From Sphingobacteriales bacterium (GTDB lineage Bacteria > Bacteroidota > Bacteroidia > Chitinophagales > Chitinophagaceae), in the NCBI GenBank assembly GCA_024640385.1, contig JAHEFC010000042.1:1-15336 (forward strand): a stretch of 15,336 nucleotides of DNA, read 5' to 3'. Below are positions 5,708-15,009 of this stretch, one piece after another. The stretch's first letter is position 1; every line of letters begins with the position of its first letter. The notes beneath the pieces were generated by a model, which was not told the origin of the DNA, did not search any database, and saw nothing but the letters and a program-made list of their open reading frames with translations. Position numbers and translations under genes: made by a program.

Positions 5708-6584
5708 CCTGGCACTCCAGTAATCCGGTGGGCAAATAGACGTCGAATGAAAAAGGAAGAACCCGCTCCAGGAACGGAAGATAATATCCAAGATAAAAAC
5801 CAAAAGGGTAAGGCAAAATAACCGGCTTGATCTTCACCTCATATCCCGCTTTGAAAAGCCGGGAACATTCCCTGTCCATCAGTTTTTGAAGACCTCTGAT
5901 GCTGGGGATAGTGATGTGTTCGCCCGGAATATAATAAGGCCATTTCTTTCCCAGTATTTTGAATGCAGCACTATCAGCCCTTGGACAATTCAAATACATC
6001 ACCCCTCCGGGTTTCAGCAGGCCCAGCGCGGACCGGATAAAATCAACAGGGTTGGCCATGTGCTCCAGCACAGTGATTGCAAATACCAGGTCTGCCTGTT
6101 CCAATTCAACAGGAAATGTCTTATTCAGATCTGTAGCGATCCAGGTAATATGCTGGTTCCTGAGGCGCTCAGGAACATTGTGAAAATCTATTGCTGTTCC
6201 GTCATGATTAGGAAACTGCTTTTGCATCAACTCGGCCATTTCACCTTCTCCTGCACCTATATCTATCCATGTAAAATCCTTTTTGTTATGCAGGCCAGTG
6301 TCTTGCATCATATGTTTCAAACACTGGCGAAACCAGGTTTTCAAAGGATATTTTCTCCTTAACGCTCTCGCTTTACTATACATCCCGCCATCGAAAGATC
6401 TATACATCGCATCGGCAACTTTCTCATCAGGAATCGGATTGGTCAGCAGGGCACCGCAAGTTTTGCAGATAAAGATCCTGAAAGGTCCGAACACGGGAGC
6501 ATATCTATGGAATGCCCTTTCATCAAATATCTTCGCTTCCGCCTCACAGTAAATACATGTTATCGACCCCGGTTCTTCAATCAT
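5691..6584 (-). CDS. Class I SAM-dependent methyltransferase with N-terminal zinc ribbon
   Basis: A 297-residue protein. Two CxxC pairs (Cys10/Cys13 and Cys40/Cys43) form a probable zinc ribbon of the kind found before many sugar and surface-polymer methyltransferases. The SAM-binding motif I DIGAGEGEMA is at 108-117. The acidic motif II region is at about 131-133 (AID), VLEHMANP at 172-179 is motif IV-like, and LLKPGGVMYLNCP at 189-201 is the post-motif strand. The C-terminal part (about 255-297) is hydrophobic and aromatic, perhaps a membrane or lipid-facing segment. Its substrate is unknown; its position between a polyprenyl-sugar glycosyltransferase and a YfhO protein suggests a lipid-linked sugar or surface polymer. 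It starts 34 bp from the divergent YfhO gene, with no clear promoter box in the gap, and it converges on the glycosyltransferase with a 17-bp overlap. Confidence 0.85.
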   Translation of the reverse strand: MIEEPGSITCIYCEAEAKIFDERAFHRYAPVFGPFRIFICKTCGALLTNPIPDEKVADAMYRSFDGGMYSKARALRRKYPLKTWFRQCLKHMMQDTGLHNKKDFTWIDIGAGEGEMAELMQKQFPNHDGTAIDFHNVPERLRNQHITWIATDLNKTFPVELEQADLVFAITVLEHMANPVDFIRSALGLLKPGGVMYLNCPRADSAAFKILGKKWPYYIPGEHITIPSIRGLQKLMDRECSRLFKAGYEVKIKPVILPYPFGFYLGYYLPFLERVLPFSFDVYLPTGLLECQVKRCH

Positions 6585-6618
6585 CAGTATATTTAACTTA
6601 TGATCCTAAATTAGTGCA

Positions 6619-8652
6619 ATGAAGCATATTTTTGAAAAACATCCCCTCATCACATGTTTTTTGATCGTCCTCATTGCATTTCTTCCCATTGCTTCATTTC
6701 AGTTTGCAATCAAGAACGATTTTTTTTCTGCATATTTCCCGCTTAAATACTTTCTTTCTGAATCGCTGGATGCAGGAAACTTTCCATTGTGGAACCCATA
6801 TCTGAATTACGGCTTTCCGGTCTACGGAGATATGAGCCTGGGTTACTGGAATCCAGGGACCTGGCTGATCGCAGCGGTTCCCGGCTACAACGCTTATACA
6901 TTCACTGCTGAAATGCTCGTATACCTGCTTCTTGCCGTGTGGGGGATGTATATGCTGAGCAGCCTCTGGCTGACCGATATACATATACGGCAGCTAGCCG
7001 CGGTATCGTATGCCTGCAGCGGATTTGTAGTTGGACATCTCCAGCATTTCAATTGGATCACGGGTGCTGCATTCGTTCCGGTATGTTTATTTTTTCTGAT
7101 CTCTTATCAGCGCAGCGGAGAGTTAAAGTACTTCCTCGCTTCGCTGCTCTCATGCTTCTGGCTGCTGACATCAGCTCATCCGGGCATATCAATTGGATTT
7201 ATCATTTTTTGCATCCCTCTATTCTTTTATTTTGATCTCCTGGGACAAAAACAATGGGCCAGAATAGCATTACTGGTTCTGGCCATCCTGCTCCTCTGCG
7301 GTGGGATGATCTATGGCTACAGCGAAGTTCTGCCATACACCAACAGGAACAGCCCCATCGGCAACCAGGTGAGTATCCAGAACTCCACCACCACAGCCTC
7401 CTGGATCAGTTTCTTTTTTTCGATGCCCATAACGAAAAATGATGTTTTTTTCAGGAACGACATTTCCATGAGAAACTGTTTTATAGGGATTCTTCTTCTG
7501 GGCTCCCTGGCGGCTGTTTTTTTTAGGAAAATGAGAGGTGCCGCATTATACTTCTCTATGGTTGGCGTGGCTTTCCTGGTGCTTTCCAGTGAACTTGTAC
7601 TGCCTTTCTATAAAGCGCTTCCTATTGTCAATTACGTTCGCCTCAACAGCGAGTTCAGGCTTTTTGCTTTACTGTCTTTCATATTGGGTGGAGCAATTTC
7701 TCTTCAGGAATGTTTATATCGGCCCAACAAAATACTCCAACGGATTTTGGTGTGCGTATCCGCCCTGCTTGGAGCATCTGTGATATTTGCCCTTGGGTAT
7801 GGATTCTTAAATGGCAGCCTTTCCCTGTTTAATTTCTCCATCGGCGCGGAGCATCCCAGACAGGGAATAAAAGCATTTATCGCAGGTTTGACTATTTGGG
7901 ATACTATCATTGTCCACGGCAGTATTCAGTTGGTTGTTGGCACACTGATGGTAAAATATATTCGGGCAGATAACGTAAAAAGATTTGTCCAGGTCGGGAT
8001 CGTTGAAATCATCCTGGCCACCTTTTTAAACCTTCCTTTTACAGGTGTTGGGCAACTCTCGCCGGGCAAGATCAACGAGATGGTCAGGGAGTCGCCCAGG
8101 GGCTTGCCCTCTCCTTCCTTACTGCCGGAATATCTAGTGACGGCGCAATACCCGAATACCACGAAAATTATCGGCAGTTGGGTACTCTACAGCAAAGAAA
8201 TAGCGATGGACAGCTTGTTCCCATATCCATTGATCTTTCCGTCAACTATGAAATATTTCGATACGGGCAACCAGAACAAACTGAGGCAGCGGCCGCCGTT
8301 CTTTTTTATCCACGACAGTAAAGCCCTTACATCCAAAAACTTCAGCTACCAGGGAAACAACATGGAAGCCACAGTACGCCTTAGTTCCAGCGACACTTTT
8401 TTGATCAAGCAGAACAACTATCCACGTTGGAGTGCATCGATACAGGGCAAACCGGTCCCTATCCTTACAAAATTTAATACGTTAATGGGAGTACCAGTAG
8501 AGTCAGGCTACCAAACCATAAAAATCCAATTTCGGAACAAGTGGATCAAAATATTCCTGGTCACAGAGTTGATCATCTTCATCATCCTGGCCTTGGTATA
8601 TACCTGGATCGTTTTCAGAAAAGATCAACGCATCAGGTACATCTTCCCGTAG
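6619..8652 (+). CDS. YfhO-family multi-pass membrane protein, probable GT-C glycosyltransferase
   Basis: A 677-residue membrane protein. An N-terminal helix (about 10-31) is followed by a loop with the acidic residue Asp34 and the family hallmark PLWNPYLNYGFPVYGD at 56-71. About a dozen hydrophobic segments then reach roughly residue 450, a soluble domain covers about 470-640, and a last helix lies near the C-terminus (ELIIFIILALVYTWIVF). In Bacillus and Listeria, YfhO-type proteins take a sugar from undecaprenyl phosphate outside the membrane and attach it to a surface polymer, with a CsbB-type GT2 enzyme making the donor. A GT2 enzyme of that type lies at 4760-5707, which supports the same role here; Asp34 as catalytic base is inference. 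No small GtcA-like flippase is present in the window. Its 3' end overlaps the convergent PorU-type gene by 28 bp. Confidence 0.85.
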   Translation: MKHIFEKHPLITCFLIVLIAFLPIASFQFAIKNDFFSAYFPLKYFLSESLDAGNFPLWNPYLNYGFPVYGDMSLGYWNPGTWLIAAVPGYNAYTFTAEMLVYLLLAVWGMYMLSSLWLTDIHIRQLAAVSYACSGFVVGHLQHFNWITGAAFVPVCLFFLISYQRSGELKYFLASLLSCFWLLTSAHPGISIGFIIFCIPLFFYFDLLGQKQWARIALLVLAILLLCGGMIYGYSEVLPYTNRNSPIGNQVSIQNSTTTASWISFFFSMPITKNDVFFRNDISMRNCFIGILLLGSLAAVFFRKMRGAALYFSMVGVAFLVLSSELVLPFYKALPIVNYVRLNSEFRLFALLSFILGGAISLQECLYRPNKILQRILVCVSALLGASVIFALGYGFLNGSLSLFNFSIGAEHPRQGIKAFIAGLTIWDTIIVHGSIQLVVGTLMVKYIRADNVKRFVQVGIVEIILATFLNLPFTGVGQLSPGKINEMVRESPRGLPSPSLLPEYLVTAQYPNTTKIIGSWVLYSKEIAMDSLFPYPLIFPSTMKYFDTGNQNKLRQRPPFFFIHDSKALTSKNFSYQGNNMEATVRLSSSDTFLIKQNNYPRWSASIQGKPVPILTKFNTLMGVPVESGYQTIKIQFRNKWIKIFLVTELIIFIILALVYTWIVFRKDQRIRYIFP

Positions 8653-11600
8653 CCGGCCTTGAAATATTTATCTGTAGACGAGTCGTTATACTTTCCACCA
8701 CTCAGATCGTCCAGTTTTAGCCTGTCGAGCGATTTACCATTGAGATTGGTGATCACTCTGTACAGGTATACACCATTGGCGAGCTTTTGACCATACTGAT
8801 CTGTTCCGTCCCATTTGTATTCCGTGATATTTCTTCCAATATGAATACTTCCAAGCTCCTCTTTAGTGATCTCTTTGACCACCTTACCCGTTATGGTAAG
8901 GATCTGTATACGCATATTTTGCGGTACTTCATTACCGGTGATGGTAAACACGAAGGCGGTTGAAGTTGTGAAAGGATTGGGATAGTTCAGCAGGTTGGAG
9001 ATCATGGGCTTGTTCACCACATTGAAGGCCACCATGTATTCAATTTTACCCGATGCATTGCCACTCTTGTCTGAGCCAGTGACTATAAGCTCGTACAAAC
9101 CATCTTCCCTGAAATGCGGGAAGAAATCAAGTGTGGCTGTATTATCAGTTTGCCCTCCTGTATTCGCAGCAGGCGTGAATCTCAGGGTATCATTATCAAA
9201 CCTGAATTCTTTCACATCCTTATTCGGGTATCTCACTTTCACCCGCAACAGCGACGTATCGTCAAGCAACATGTATTTGTTGTTATCGGTCAGCTTGATC
9301 AGAATATGCGGTTTTGCAGAAACGATATCTTCATTGAGGATCCGTACTCCGTCAAATGTCACGTCCAGTGTGGGGTCGTAAGTGTCGCCTTTGACATAGA
9401 ATGACCGGTACAGGAAGTTATTGAACAGGTATTGCTCCGGCTGCGCATAATTCGGATTGAAATTGATAAATACCGTGTTCTGTCCTACCAGGTTTTTAGT
9501 ATCAACAGGGAATCTCAATACAAGCGTATCCCCTTCTTTCAGTGGTTTTTGTTTAGGCACAGCTATCTCGCGCGAAACATTGGCAGGATCTGTAACCACC
9601 ATCTGCACCTTGATACTGTCAAAGGCGGTTGGGCTGATATTCTTGAAGGCCATTTGCACCAACATCGGTTCACCCACTTCCAGTGTATCCTTGGCATTGA
9701 AATAAACACCCGGCGCTACAGCACCTTCCGGTGGCAGGTCACCCAGCAGTCTCCAATACCTGATCTGATTGGGAGATCCGTTCAGGCTGTCCTTATTATT
9801 CATCTTAAGTTTCAGGTATGGATACTTTTTAGCATCTATGAAGGTGAGTATAGTATCAGTTGCGGGTTTGATTGTACCCAGGTTTGCTTCTATCCCATTG
9901 TAATCCTTGCCGATCACTTGTATAGACACCTGGTCACTGTATGGATTGATATCCGTTCCGCTCCACCTTAACCTGTTCCAGTTCAGGGCGGGACCAAACC
10001 AGGGCGATTCAATGGTACCTTCATTCTCTGTTACCTGTACGGTTACTTCCATCTCCAGGTAGTCGCCAAATTCACTGCCCATTTTCTGGTAAACAGGGAA
10101 ATTCTTATTGCCTTTCCTTGTCATAAAGATGAAAGGAAGATTCTGGGTGAAACTATCAATATCAGCAAATCCAAGTTTCTTCAGGGTATGATACAATGAC
10201 CTGCCGGAACCAAGAGATGCAGTATCTGCCATCCACTCGTTAATGAAAGACGTGTTGATCTCACGTCCAAAGTTTGTTATAGACACATAATACCCTTCAG
10301 GAATCGATTCAAGGAAGTCAATGGCACGCTTTCTGAAGGCAGGGTCTGCATATGGATATTCAAATGCATTATCATTATGTTCGCAGGGAGGCCAGCTGTC
10401 GAAACGTCCCAGTCCATTTGGCTGTAACTGATTGAACCATGGCTGGAGGGTCACTTTGTCGTACACCACGATCTGCAATGAACTGTACCGGCAGCCATAA
10501 TTCACCCAGAGGTTTTCGTCAATAGTCACCTGCAGACGGTCGTTGAAATATATCGGGTAAAGACCTGTTTTGAAATTGACAATACGGGTTTTTGGCGCAT
10601 AGTTGTAACTCCTGTCCGCAGCCAGGTCGATCTTGTTGTACTGGTTCTTCTTCATCTGGAAATAGTGGGACTGGTTATAGCCAGGCGTACCATTGGCCAG
10701 GTAAACAAAAGAAGAACTGTTCCAGATATAGTCAGCCCCCTGGTTGGGCACCGGAGCTGTTCTCCAGTAGTAAACAGTTGAATCGCTTAAAGTAAGGGAT
10801 GGCACATTGAACTGCAGTAAGCCACCACCGGATTGTATGGTCACGGATTTCTTGAATGCGGAGTTGAACAGTTCGGTAGTATCCACTTCCATTACATAAG
10901 AACGCGTTGGAGCAAAAGGATTTGCCGCTGATGCATAGAATGTAACAGTTGGCTTATTGACTATGCCGTAATTATATGGATATACGGGCCGCAATTCATC
11001 TTCAATGATCACAAATGGTTTAGTCAGCGTGTTATTCGCTTCGGTCCTCTCGATGATCTCGCCATCTGCGTCGAGTGTGACCAGGATCTTATTCTCGCCT
11101 TTGTCGGTCAGCGGATTGATGGGTACATCGAATTTCAATGAATCGGCATTAAGTGTGGCCTTGATCCTCCTGTTATAGATGTCAACGATGGTCCCTGAAG
11201 GGAGCTGTCGCTGGATCTTAATGCGGAATGAATCTTCTACGGCCCTGCCAATATTCTGAAATTTCACCTGAAGTGAAAAACTGGCATCTGCAACAGAAAC
11301 GGGCGTAGGATTGATCCTGACCATGGGATCTTCGATCACGTAATCAGGCTGATCAAATGCATAGAGCCTTACCGCCGGGTCACCGTGCAGGTTGATCTGT
11401 TCAGCATGCATCCTGGTATAAAAATCGTTCAGGGATGTATTCTGTATCATCCTCTCCAGTGCAGCTCGCTGAAGCTGGCCCAGGTTACTGCCGTATTTGT
11501 CCCTGGCAAACACGGAGTAAAAACTATTGGTATAATTCTGGAGATAATTGACCACACCAAAATGCGAACTGGCGAGGAAACCAATGCTTCCCTTATCACG

Positions 11601-13688
11601 CGTCAACACATATCTTTCAGATAGTGTGAAAGCAGCGCCGGCAGTTCTCAGGGTATCATAAGAAAAGATATTACCGGCATTACATCCATTTACGATGAAC
11701 AGCGGGTATTTGCCCTTATTATCATATTTTTCCGGATCATCTATATTGAATTCAAGCGTATTGGTAGATGAGTGTCCGAAATAGGTAAGAAGGCCGATCC
11801 CCTCGCGGAATAGTGCCTCCAGCTGGTCTGACGTGAGTTGTTCAATGGCGAGCGCGGAGTTCTTGCTGAACGAATATACTTTGGAGCCGACAAGCGTATC
11901 TTCTATAATGTTTTTGTTGGTGGTCATGTAGCCGTAAATGATGGACTGCAGGTAGCGGTCGCTTCCACCTATTGCATGAACTGCATTCTTCATCCAGGCA
12001 CGGTCTTTCACCGTATTCTGGGCATTGACGGGTACTGCTTCGTATTCTTTTACTTTTTGCAGGTAGACATCCACTTCATCGCCTGAGATGGCCGCGATCC
12101 TTCCTATAGGTATATCTGGCAGGGGATCGTAATTGGGCGAACCCAGGATATTATCAGATCCAGGTGAACCAAATGTTGGTACCAGGTCAATATCGTTGGT
12201 AACCGGGTATGATTCATACATCCTGAAATCATCGTACAAACTACCCCTGCCGATCAGCAGGATATATTGGGGTTTGGCTGAAAATGTGTTCCTGGCATAG
12301 TTGATGAAGTTCTTAACAGAAAGCGGATGCGCTTTTATACCAAATGCAAACTGATCGATGAGTTGATCGATATCGTAGACTTTGGCATTATAGGCGCCGC
12401 CCACTGATGATGAGCGATAAGCCCGGTAATTCTCAACCGGATTACCGCCAGGCCCGGTGTATAATTTAGGATGCGAAATGATCAGGTAGTTCCCCTGGTT
12501 TGCTGCCAGGCCATAATTCACAAATGTCCTTGTCTGCAGATTGGTTACCGATTTGATCTCCTGGGCTTCAGCATTCAGTAAAACCATTCGCCTTGGAAGG
12601 CTTGAGGGCTTCAAAGCAAATCTTACCACACCATTCAGTACATCACCGCTATACCTTTTGCCATTGGTGATATCATATAGAACCGGGGCCGTTGATCCGG
12701 CATTGAAGTTTGTGATCTCCAGGTAATTCCCAAGAGGATTCGGATTAAGTTGGAATTCAAAAAGTTTTGAACCGCCAAAATTGAACTGCCTCGGATAGGC
12801 GATCTTGAAATTGGACACCACCATCCTGTCAGTAGAGATGGTAGAGGAATTATTGATCTTGATCTCATCTCCGCCGATCTTTCCCAGCATGGTGACGGGA
12901 ATATTGATCTGCTTGGTTGCTGCCTGGAAATAGAACAAGGGATCATTGATCACCTGGTTGCCGTTCACTGAAACCTGGATATTTCTGGGGTTGAACACAT
13001 TTCCTGAAGCACCAACACTGAGCACTGCATTCGGAGGTCCGCTTGTATAGGGATAGAGATTCTGAGTTGAGATCAGCGGAGTGGAAGGATAAATATCCGT
13101 AGTACTCCAGCCTTCACCGGCATCAAAAGAAGAAGAATAGACATAAGAATTTGACTGTACCAATACGGCCGCAAATCCGGGATTGATCTTCTCTTTGTAG
13201 CTTTTAATATAGGTATAAAAGAAATATTGGTCAGGCGGAAGTGTATTACCGCTTACGTCGTTGACCTCATTTACCAACCTGAGATTATTACCGGATGGAT
13301 CAACGGTAAGAAAATAAGCAGCCGTGTCAGTCAATAAACTCCACGTGTTATCCAGGTGCAGACTGGCCTGTTTGTATAATTTGGTGTCAGCCTTGCCATC
13401 ATTGCGTTCTCCATAAAACTCGATAAAATCAGATGCACCCTGTATACCTGAAGAATTGGAAGTGTAGACAGGGATCTCAACCCCATTCCTGTACAGTTTG
13501 AACTGTTCTACCGGCACATTGGACAGGCCGGCCTGTTGTAATATGGTGTTGTTTATACGGTATATGCCGGAGGTGCCGACTTTGAATTTATAGTAGGTTT
13601 TACTGTAGTCAATCCACTCATTATTGTATTGCGCTTTTACGCCAATACCCAGGATCACCAGCAATATCATCAATAGGTTCTTCTTCAT
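8625..13688 (-). CDS. porU2: Gingipain-type C25 cysteine peptidase of the PorU class (PorU2-like), type IX secretion
   Basis: A 1687-residue exported protein. A signal peptide covers about 1-19 (KAQ cleavage region), then a beta-rich N-terminal region to about 395. The C25 caspase-like domain spans about 400-760 (YLIISHP, ILLIGRGS, DIPIGRI), with catalytic His639 in YFGHSST and Cys669 in NGCNAGN. CARDB-like Ig domains are recognisable at about 790-900 and 1330-1430. A FlgD/T9SS-type C-terminal domain begins near 1560 (NYPNPF, Tyr1569; WDGTDQYGQKLANGVYLYR). PorU itself is an outer-membrane sortase that cleaves the C-terminal signals of T9SS cargo and attaches them to lipopolysaccharide. This protein is several hundred residues longer than classical PorU (about 1150-1300), and with its NGCNAGN motif it looks like the long paralogue annotated PorU2; that name is from memory. 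It starts 14 bp after its PorV/PorQ-type partner, so the two form one operon. Confidence 0.85.
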   Translation of the reverse strand: MKKNLLMILLVILGIGVKAQYNNEWIDYSKTYYKFKVGTSGIYRINNTILQQAGLSNVPVEQFKLYRNGVEIPVYTSNSSGIQGASDFIEFYGERNDGKADTKLYKQASLHLDNTWSLLTDTAAYFLTVDPSGNNLRLVNEVNDVSGNTLPPDQYFFYTYIKSYKEKINPGFAAVLVQSNSYVYSSSFDAGEGWSTTDIYPSTPLISTQNLYPYTSGPPNAVLSVGASGNVFNPRNIQVSVNGNQVINDPLFYFQAATKQINIPVTMLGKIGGDEIKINNSSTISTDRMVVSNFKIAYPRQFNFGGSKLFEFQLNPNPLGNYLEITNFNAGSTAPVLYDITNGKRYSGDVLNGVVRFALKPSSLPRRMVLLNAEAQEIKSVTNLQTRTFVNYGLAANQGNYLIISHPKLYTGPGGNPVENYRAYRSSSVGGAYNAKVYDIDQLIDQFAFGIKAHPLSVKNFINYARNTFSAKPQYILLIGRGSLYDDFRMYESYPVTNDIDLVPTFGSPGSDNILGSPNYDPLPDIPIGRIAAISGDEVDVYLQKVKEYEAVPVNAQNTVKDRAWMKNAVHAIGGSDRYLQSIIYGYMTTNKNIIEDTLVGSKVYSFSKNSALAIEQLTSDQLEALFREGIGLLTYFGHSSTNTLEFNIDDPEKYDNKGKYPLFIVNGCNAGNIFSYDTLRTAGAAFTLSERYVLTRDKGSIGFLASSHFGVVNYLQNYTNSFYSVFARDKYGSNLGQLQRAALERMIQNTSLNDFYTRMHAEQINLHGDPAVRLYAFDQPDYVIEDPMVRINPTPVSVADASFSLQVKFQNIGRAVEDSFRIKIQRQLPSGTIVDIYNRRIKATLNADSLKFDVPINPLTDKGENKILVTLDADGEIIERTEANNTLTKPFVIIEDELRPVYPYNYGIVNKPTVTFYASAANPFAPTRSYVMEVDTTELFNSAFKKSVTIQSGGGLLQFNVPSLTLSDSTVYYWRTAPVPNQGADYIWNSSSFVYLANGTPGYNQSHYFQMKKNQYNKIDLAADRSYNYAPKTRIVNFKTGLYPIYFNDRLQVTIDENLWVNYGCRYSSLQIVVYDKVTLQPWFNQLQPNGLGRFDSWPPCEHNDNAFEYPYADPAFRKRAIDFLESIPEGYYVSITNFGREINTSFINEWMADTASLGSGRSLYHTLKKLGFADIDSFTQNLPFIFMTRKGNKNFPVYQKMGSEFGDYLEMEVTVQVTENEGTIESPWFGPALNWNRLRWSGTDINPYSDQVSIQVIGKDYNGIEANLGTIKPATDTILTFIDAKKYPYLKLKMNNKDSLNGSPNQIRYWRLLGDLPPEGAVAPGVYFNAKDTLEVGEPMLVQMAFKNISPTAFDSIKVQMVVTDPANVSREIAVPKQKPLKEGDTLVLRFPVDTKNLVGQNTVFINFNPNYAQPEQYLFNNFLYRSFYVKGDTYDPTLDVTFDGVRILNEDIVSAKPHILIKLTDNNKYMLLDDTSLLRVKVRYPNKDVKEFRFDNDTLRFTPAANTGGQTDNTATLDFFPHFREDGLYELIVTGSDKSGNASGKIEYMVAFNVVNKPMISNLLNYPNPFTTSTAFVFTITGNEVPQNMRIQILTITGKVVKEITKEELGSIHIGRNITEYKWDGTDQYGQKLANGVYLYRVITNLNGKSLDRLKLDDLSGGKYNDSSTDKYFKAGYGKMYLMR

Positions 13689-13702
13689 ACCAGCTTAGGT
13701 TA

Positions 13703-14815
13703 TCAGTTTTCTTTTTTCTTCTTTACCAGGTTAAGGCGTAAGGAGAAAATATGGGTATATAAAGGATTGGACTGGTTGGCCAGGTTGGTGAAGGCATAAT
13801 CGATAGCTATATGTTTGAGCTTGAAACCCACACCGATACTGGGTTGATAGATCCATACTTTTTTCTGGTTCAGGGTATCACCATCTGCAAGGGCTTTTTG
13901 GAAATTATAGATGCCTGTTCTCAGGAAAATGGTTTGCTTGTAGCCGAGTTCAAGCCCCAGACGGGGATCTATGCTGACCGGATCCATACTCACCACCACA
14001 TTTCGTTTCCCATCGAATGTAAAATCCAGATTGGCCTCTGTTAGCAGGGAAAAATCTTTTGATAGCCTGAAATCGTAGGCAGCACCGGCGATCAGCCTGG
14101 GAGCCGTCATCTCCGTTGATTTCACGGGAATATCGTTCTTGGTGAGATAAAGGATCTCTTTTTCTTTCTCGGTGAAACTGAAGGTCCATGCGTTGAAAGT
14201 GGTGGTCACATCCCTTGCCGCAAGACCCAGTTTCCATCTTTTGGTCTGGTATTGAATGCCGGCATCCAGGCCAAAACCCCAGGCATTGGCAAAGGTCCCC
14301 ACCTTCCGGTAGATCACTTTAGCATTGACGCCGAAGGAAAGGTTTTTGGTTTCTGTTTTTTTCAGGGTTTGTGCATAGGAGAAAAGAAAAGCATAATCTG
14401 CCGAAGAGAAGGAGCGGATATTGTTGTAGTTGATGGTTCCATCCGGCTCAACCAGGAAAAGTGTATTGGGGATATCGTCCACACCAAAACGGAGAATGGA
14501 CAGGCCGATTGACCTTTTCTTGTCGGTCAACGGGATGGCAAGACTGAAATAATCGTATTTCCCTATGCCAGCAAAATATTCGGCATGCATCAGGGACAGC
14601 ACAGGATAGTCTTTGATATGGGTAAGTCCTGCCGGATTCCAGTAACCTGCGGTTCCATCGCTCACAGAAGCCACCTGGGCCCCACCCATGGCCAGGCCCC
14701 TGGCACCCGCCCCGATATTCAAAAATTCATTGGAATACTTCCTGAACTGCCCCCTGGCACCGGCAATACAACTCAGAAGCAACATGCAGCAGATCAGTTT
14801 TTTGATTGGTTTCAT
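13703..14815 (-). CDS. porV2: PorV/PorQ-family outer membrane beta-barrel protein (PorV2-like), type IX secretion
   Basis: A 370-residue exported protein of the FadL-like barrel superfamily. A signal peptide of about 22 residues (KK, hydrophobic core, GARG-Q) precedes FLNIGAGARGLAMGGAQVA and GYWNPAGL, the conserved N-terminus of PorV/PorQ-type proteins, followed by many amphipathic beta-strands ending in the aromatic strand HIFSLRLNL. PorV shuttles cargo from the T9SS translocon to the PorU sortase. The GARGLAMGG...GTAGYWNPAGL segment differs from the ARSGGMGD...SPDANS signature of classical PorV, so this looks like the variant called PorV2; pairing with the long PorU-like gene supports that. 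The frame continues upstream to 14929, but the signal peptide sets the start at 14815. Cys16 after LLS faintly resembles a lipobox; a barrel with ordinary signal peptidase I cleavage is more likely. It has no Shine-Dalgarno. Confidence 0.83.
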   Translation of the reverse strand: MKPIKKLICCMLLLSCIAGARGQFRKYSNEFLNIGAGARGLAMGGAQVASVSDGTAGYWNPAGLTHIKDYPVLSLMHAEYFAGIGKYDYFSLAIPLTDKKRSIGLSILRFGVDDIPNTLFLVEPDGTINYNNIRSFSSADYAFLFSYAQTLKKTETKNLSFGVNAKVIYRKVGTFANAWGFGLDAGIQYQTKRWKLGLAARDVTTTFNAWTFSFTEKEKEILYLTKNDIPVKSTEMTAPRLIAGAAYDFRLSKDFSLLTEANLDFTFDGKRNVVVSMDPVSIDPRLGLELGYKQTIFLRTGIYNFQKALADGDTLNQKKVWIYQPSIGVGFKLKHIAIDYAFTNLANQSNPLYTHIFSLRLNLVKKKKEN

Positions 14816-14865
14816 CCGGTATTCTTTCCGATAAGCAATTGTACCGGAATCCATTGAGTACCGGC
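14815..14865 (-). promoter_or_regulatory. porV2 leader with two competing hairpins at the start codon
   Basis: The transcribed strand carries CCGGTA twice (14864-14859 and 14847-14842), 17 bp apart. A complementary TACCGG(A) lies at 14821-14815, whose final A is the first base of the ATG. Either upstream copy can pair with it (7 bp for the near copy as TCCGGTA/TACCGGA, 6 bp for the far copy). The two stems exclude each other, and the near one covers the start codon. A regulatory role is inference. Confidence 0.4.
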
Positions 14866-14873
14866 ACATTACG

Positions 14874-14881
14874 CAAAAATA
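14874..14881 (-). promoter_or_regulatory. Possible -7 box for the porV2-porU2 operon
   Basis: Minus-strand TATTTTTG is a full match to TAnnTTTG and lies about 60 bp before the ATG. No TTG is found at the expected 17-23 bp upstream; the nearest, 14897-14895, is only 13 bp away. The box is therefore weakly supported. Confidence 0.35.
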
Positions 14882-14958
14882 GTTGATAGCAGGGCAATTA
14901 GCGTTTTTGATATTCACAAATTCAAACATTTAAAACGCATACGCGGCCTGTATATTGC

Positions 14959-14992
14959 TTGTTTTCATATCAGTCAATCTGTCATACATTTG
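14959..14992 (+). promoter_or_regulatory. Promoter of tyrS
   Basis: TTG (14959-14961) is followed after 23 bp by TACATTTG (14985-14992), matching the Bacteroidota pattern at the long end of its spacing. Transcription would start near 15000, leaving a leader of about 10 nt before the tyrS ATG at 15010. Confidence 0.65.
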
Positions 14993-15009
14993 CGCAAATT
15001 TGAATGTAA

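Noticed and set aside
14816..14929. Upstream extension of the PorV-type reading frame by 38 codons
   Set aside because: The extension would bury the signal peptide inside the protein and overlaps the probable -7 box; the signal peptide marks 14815 as the start.
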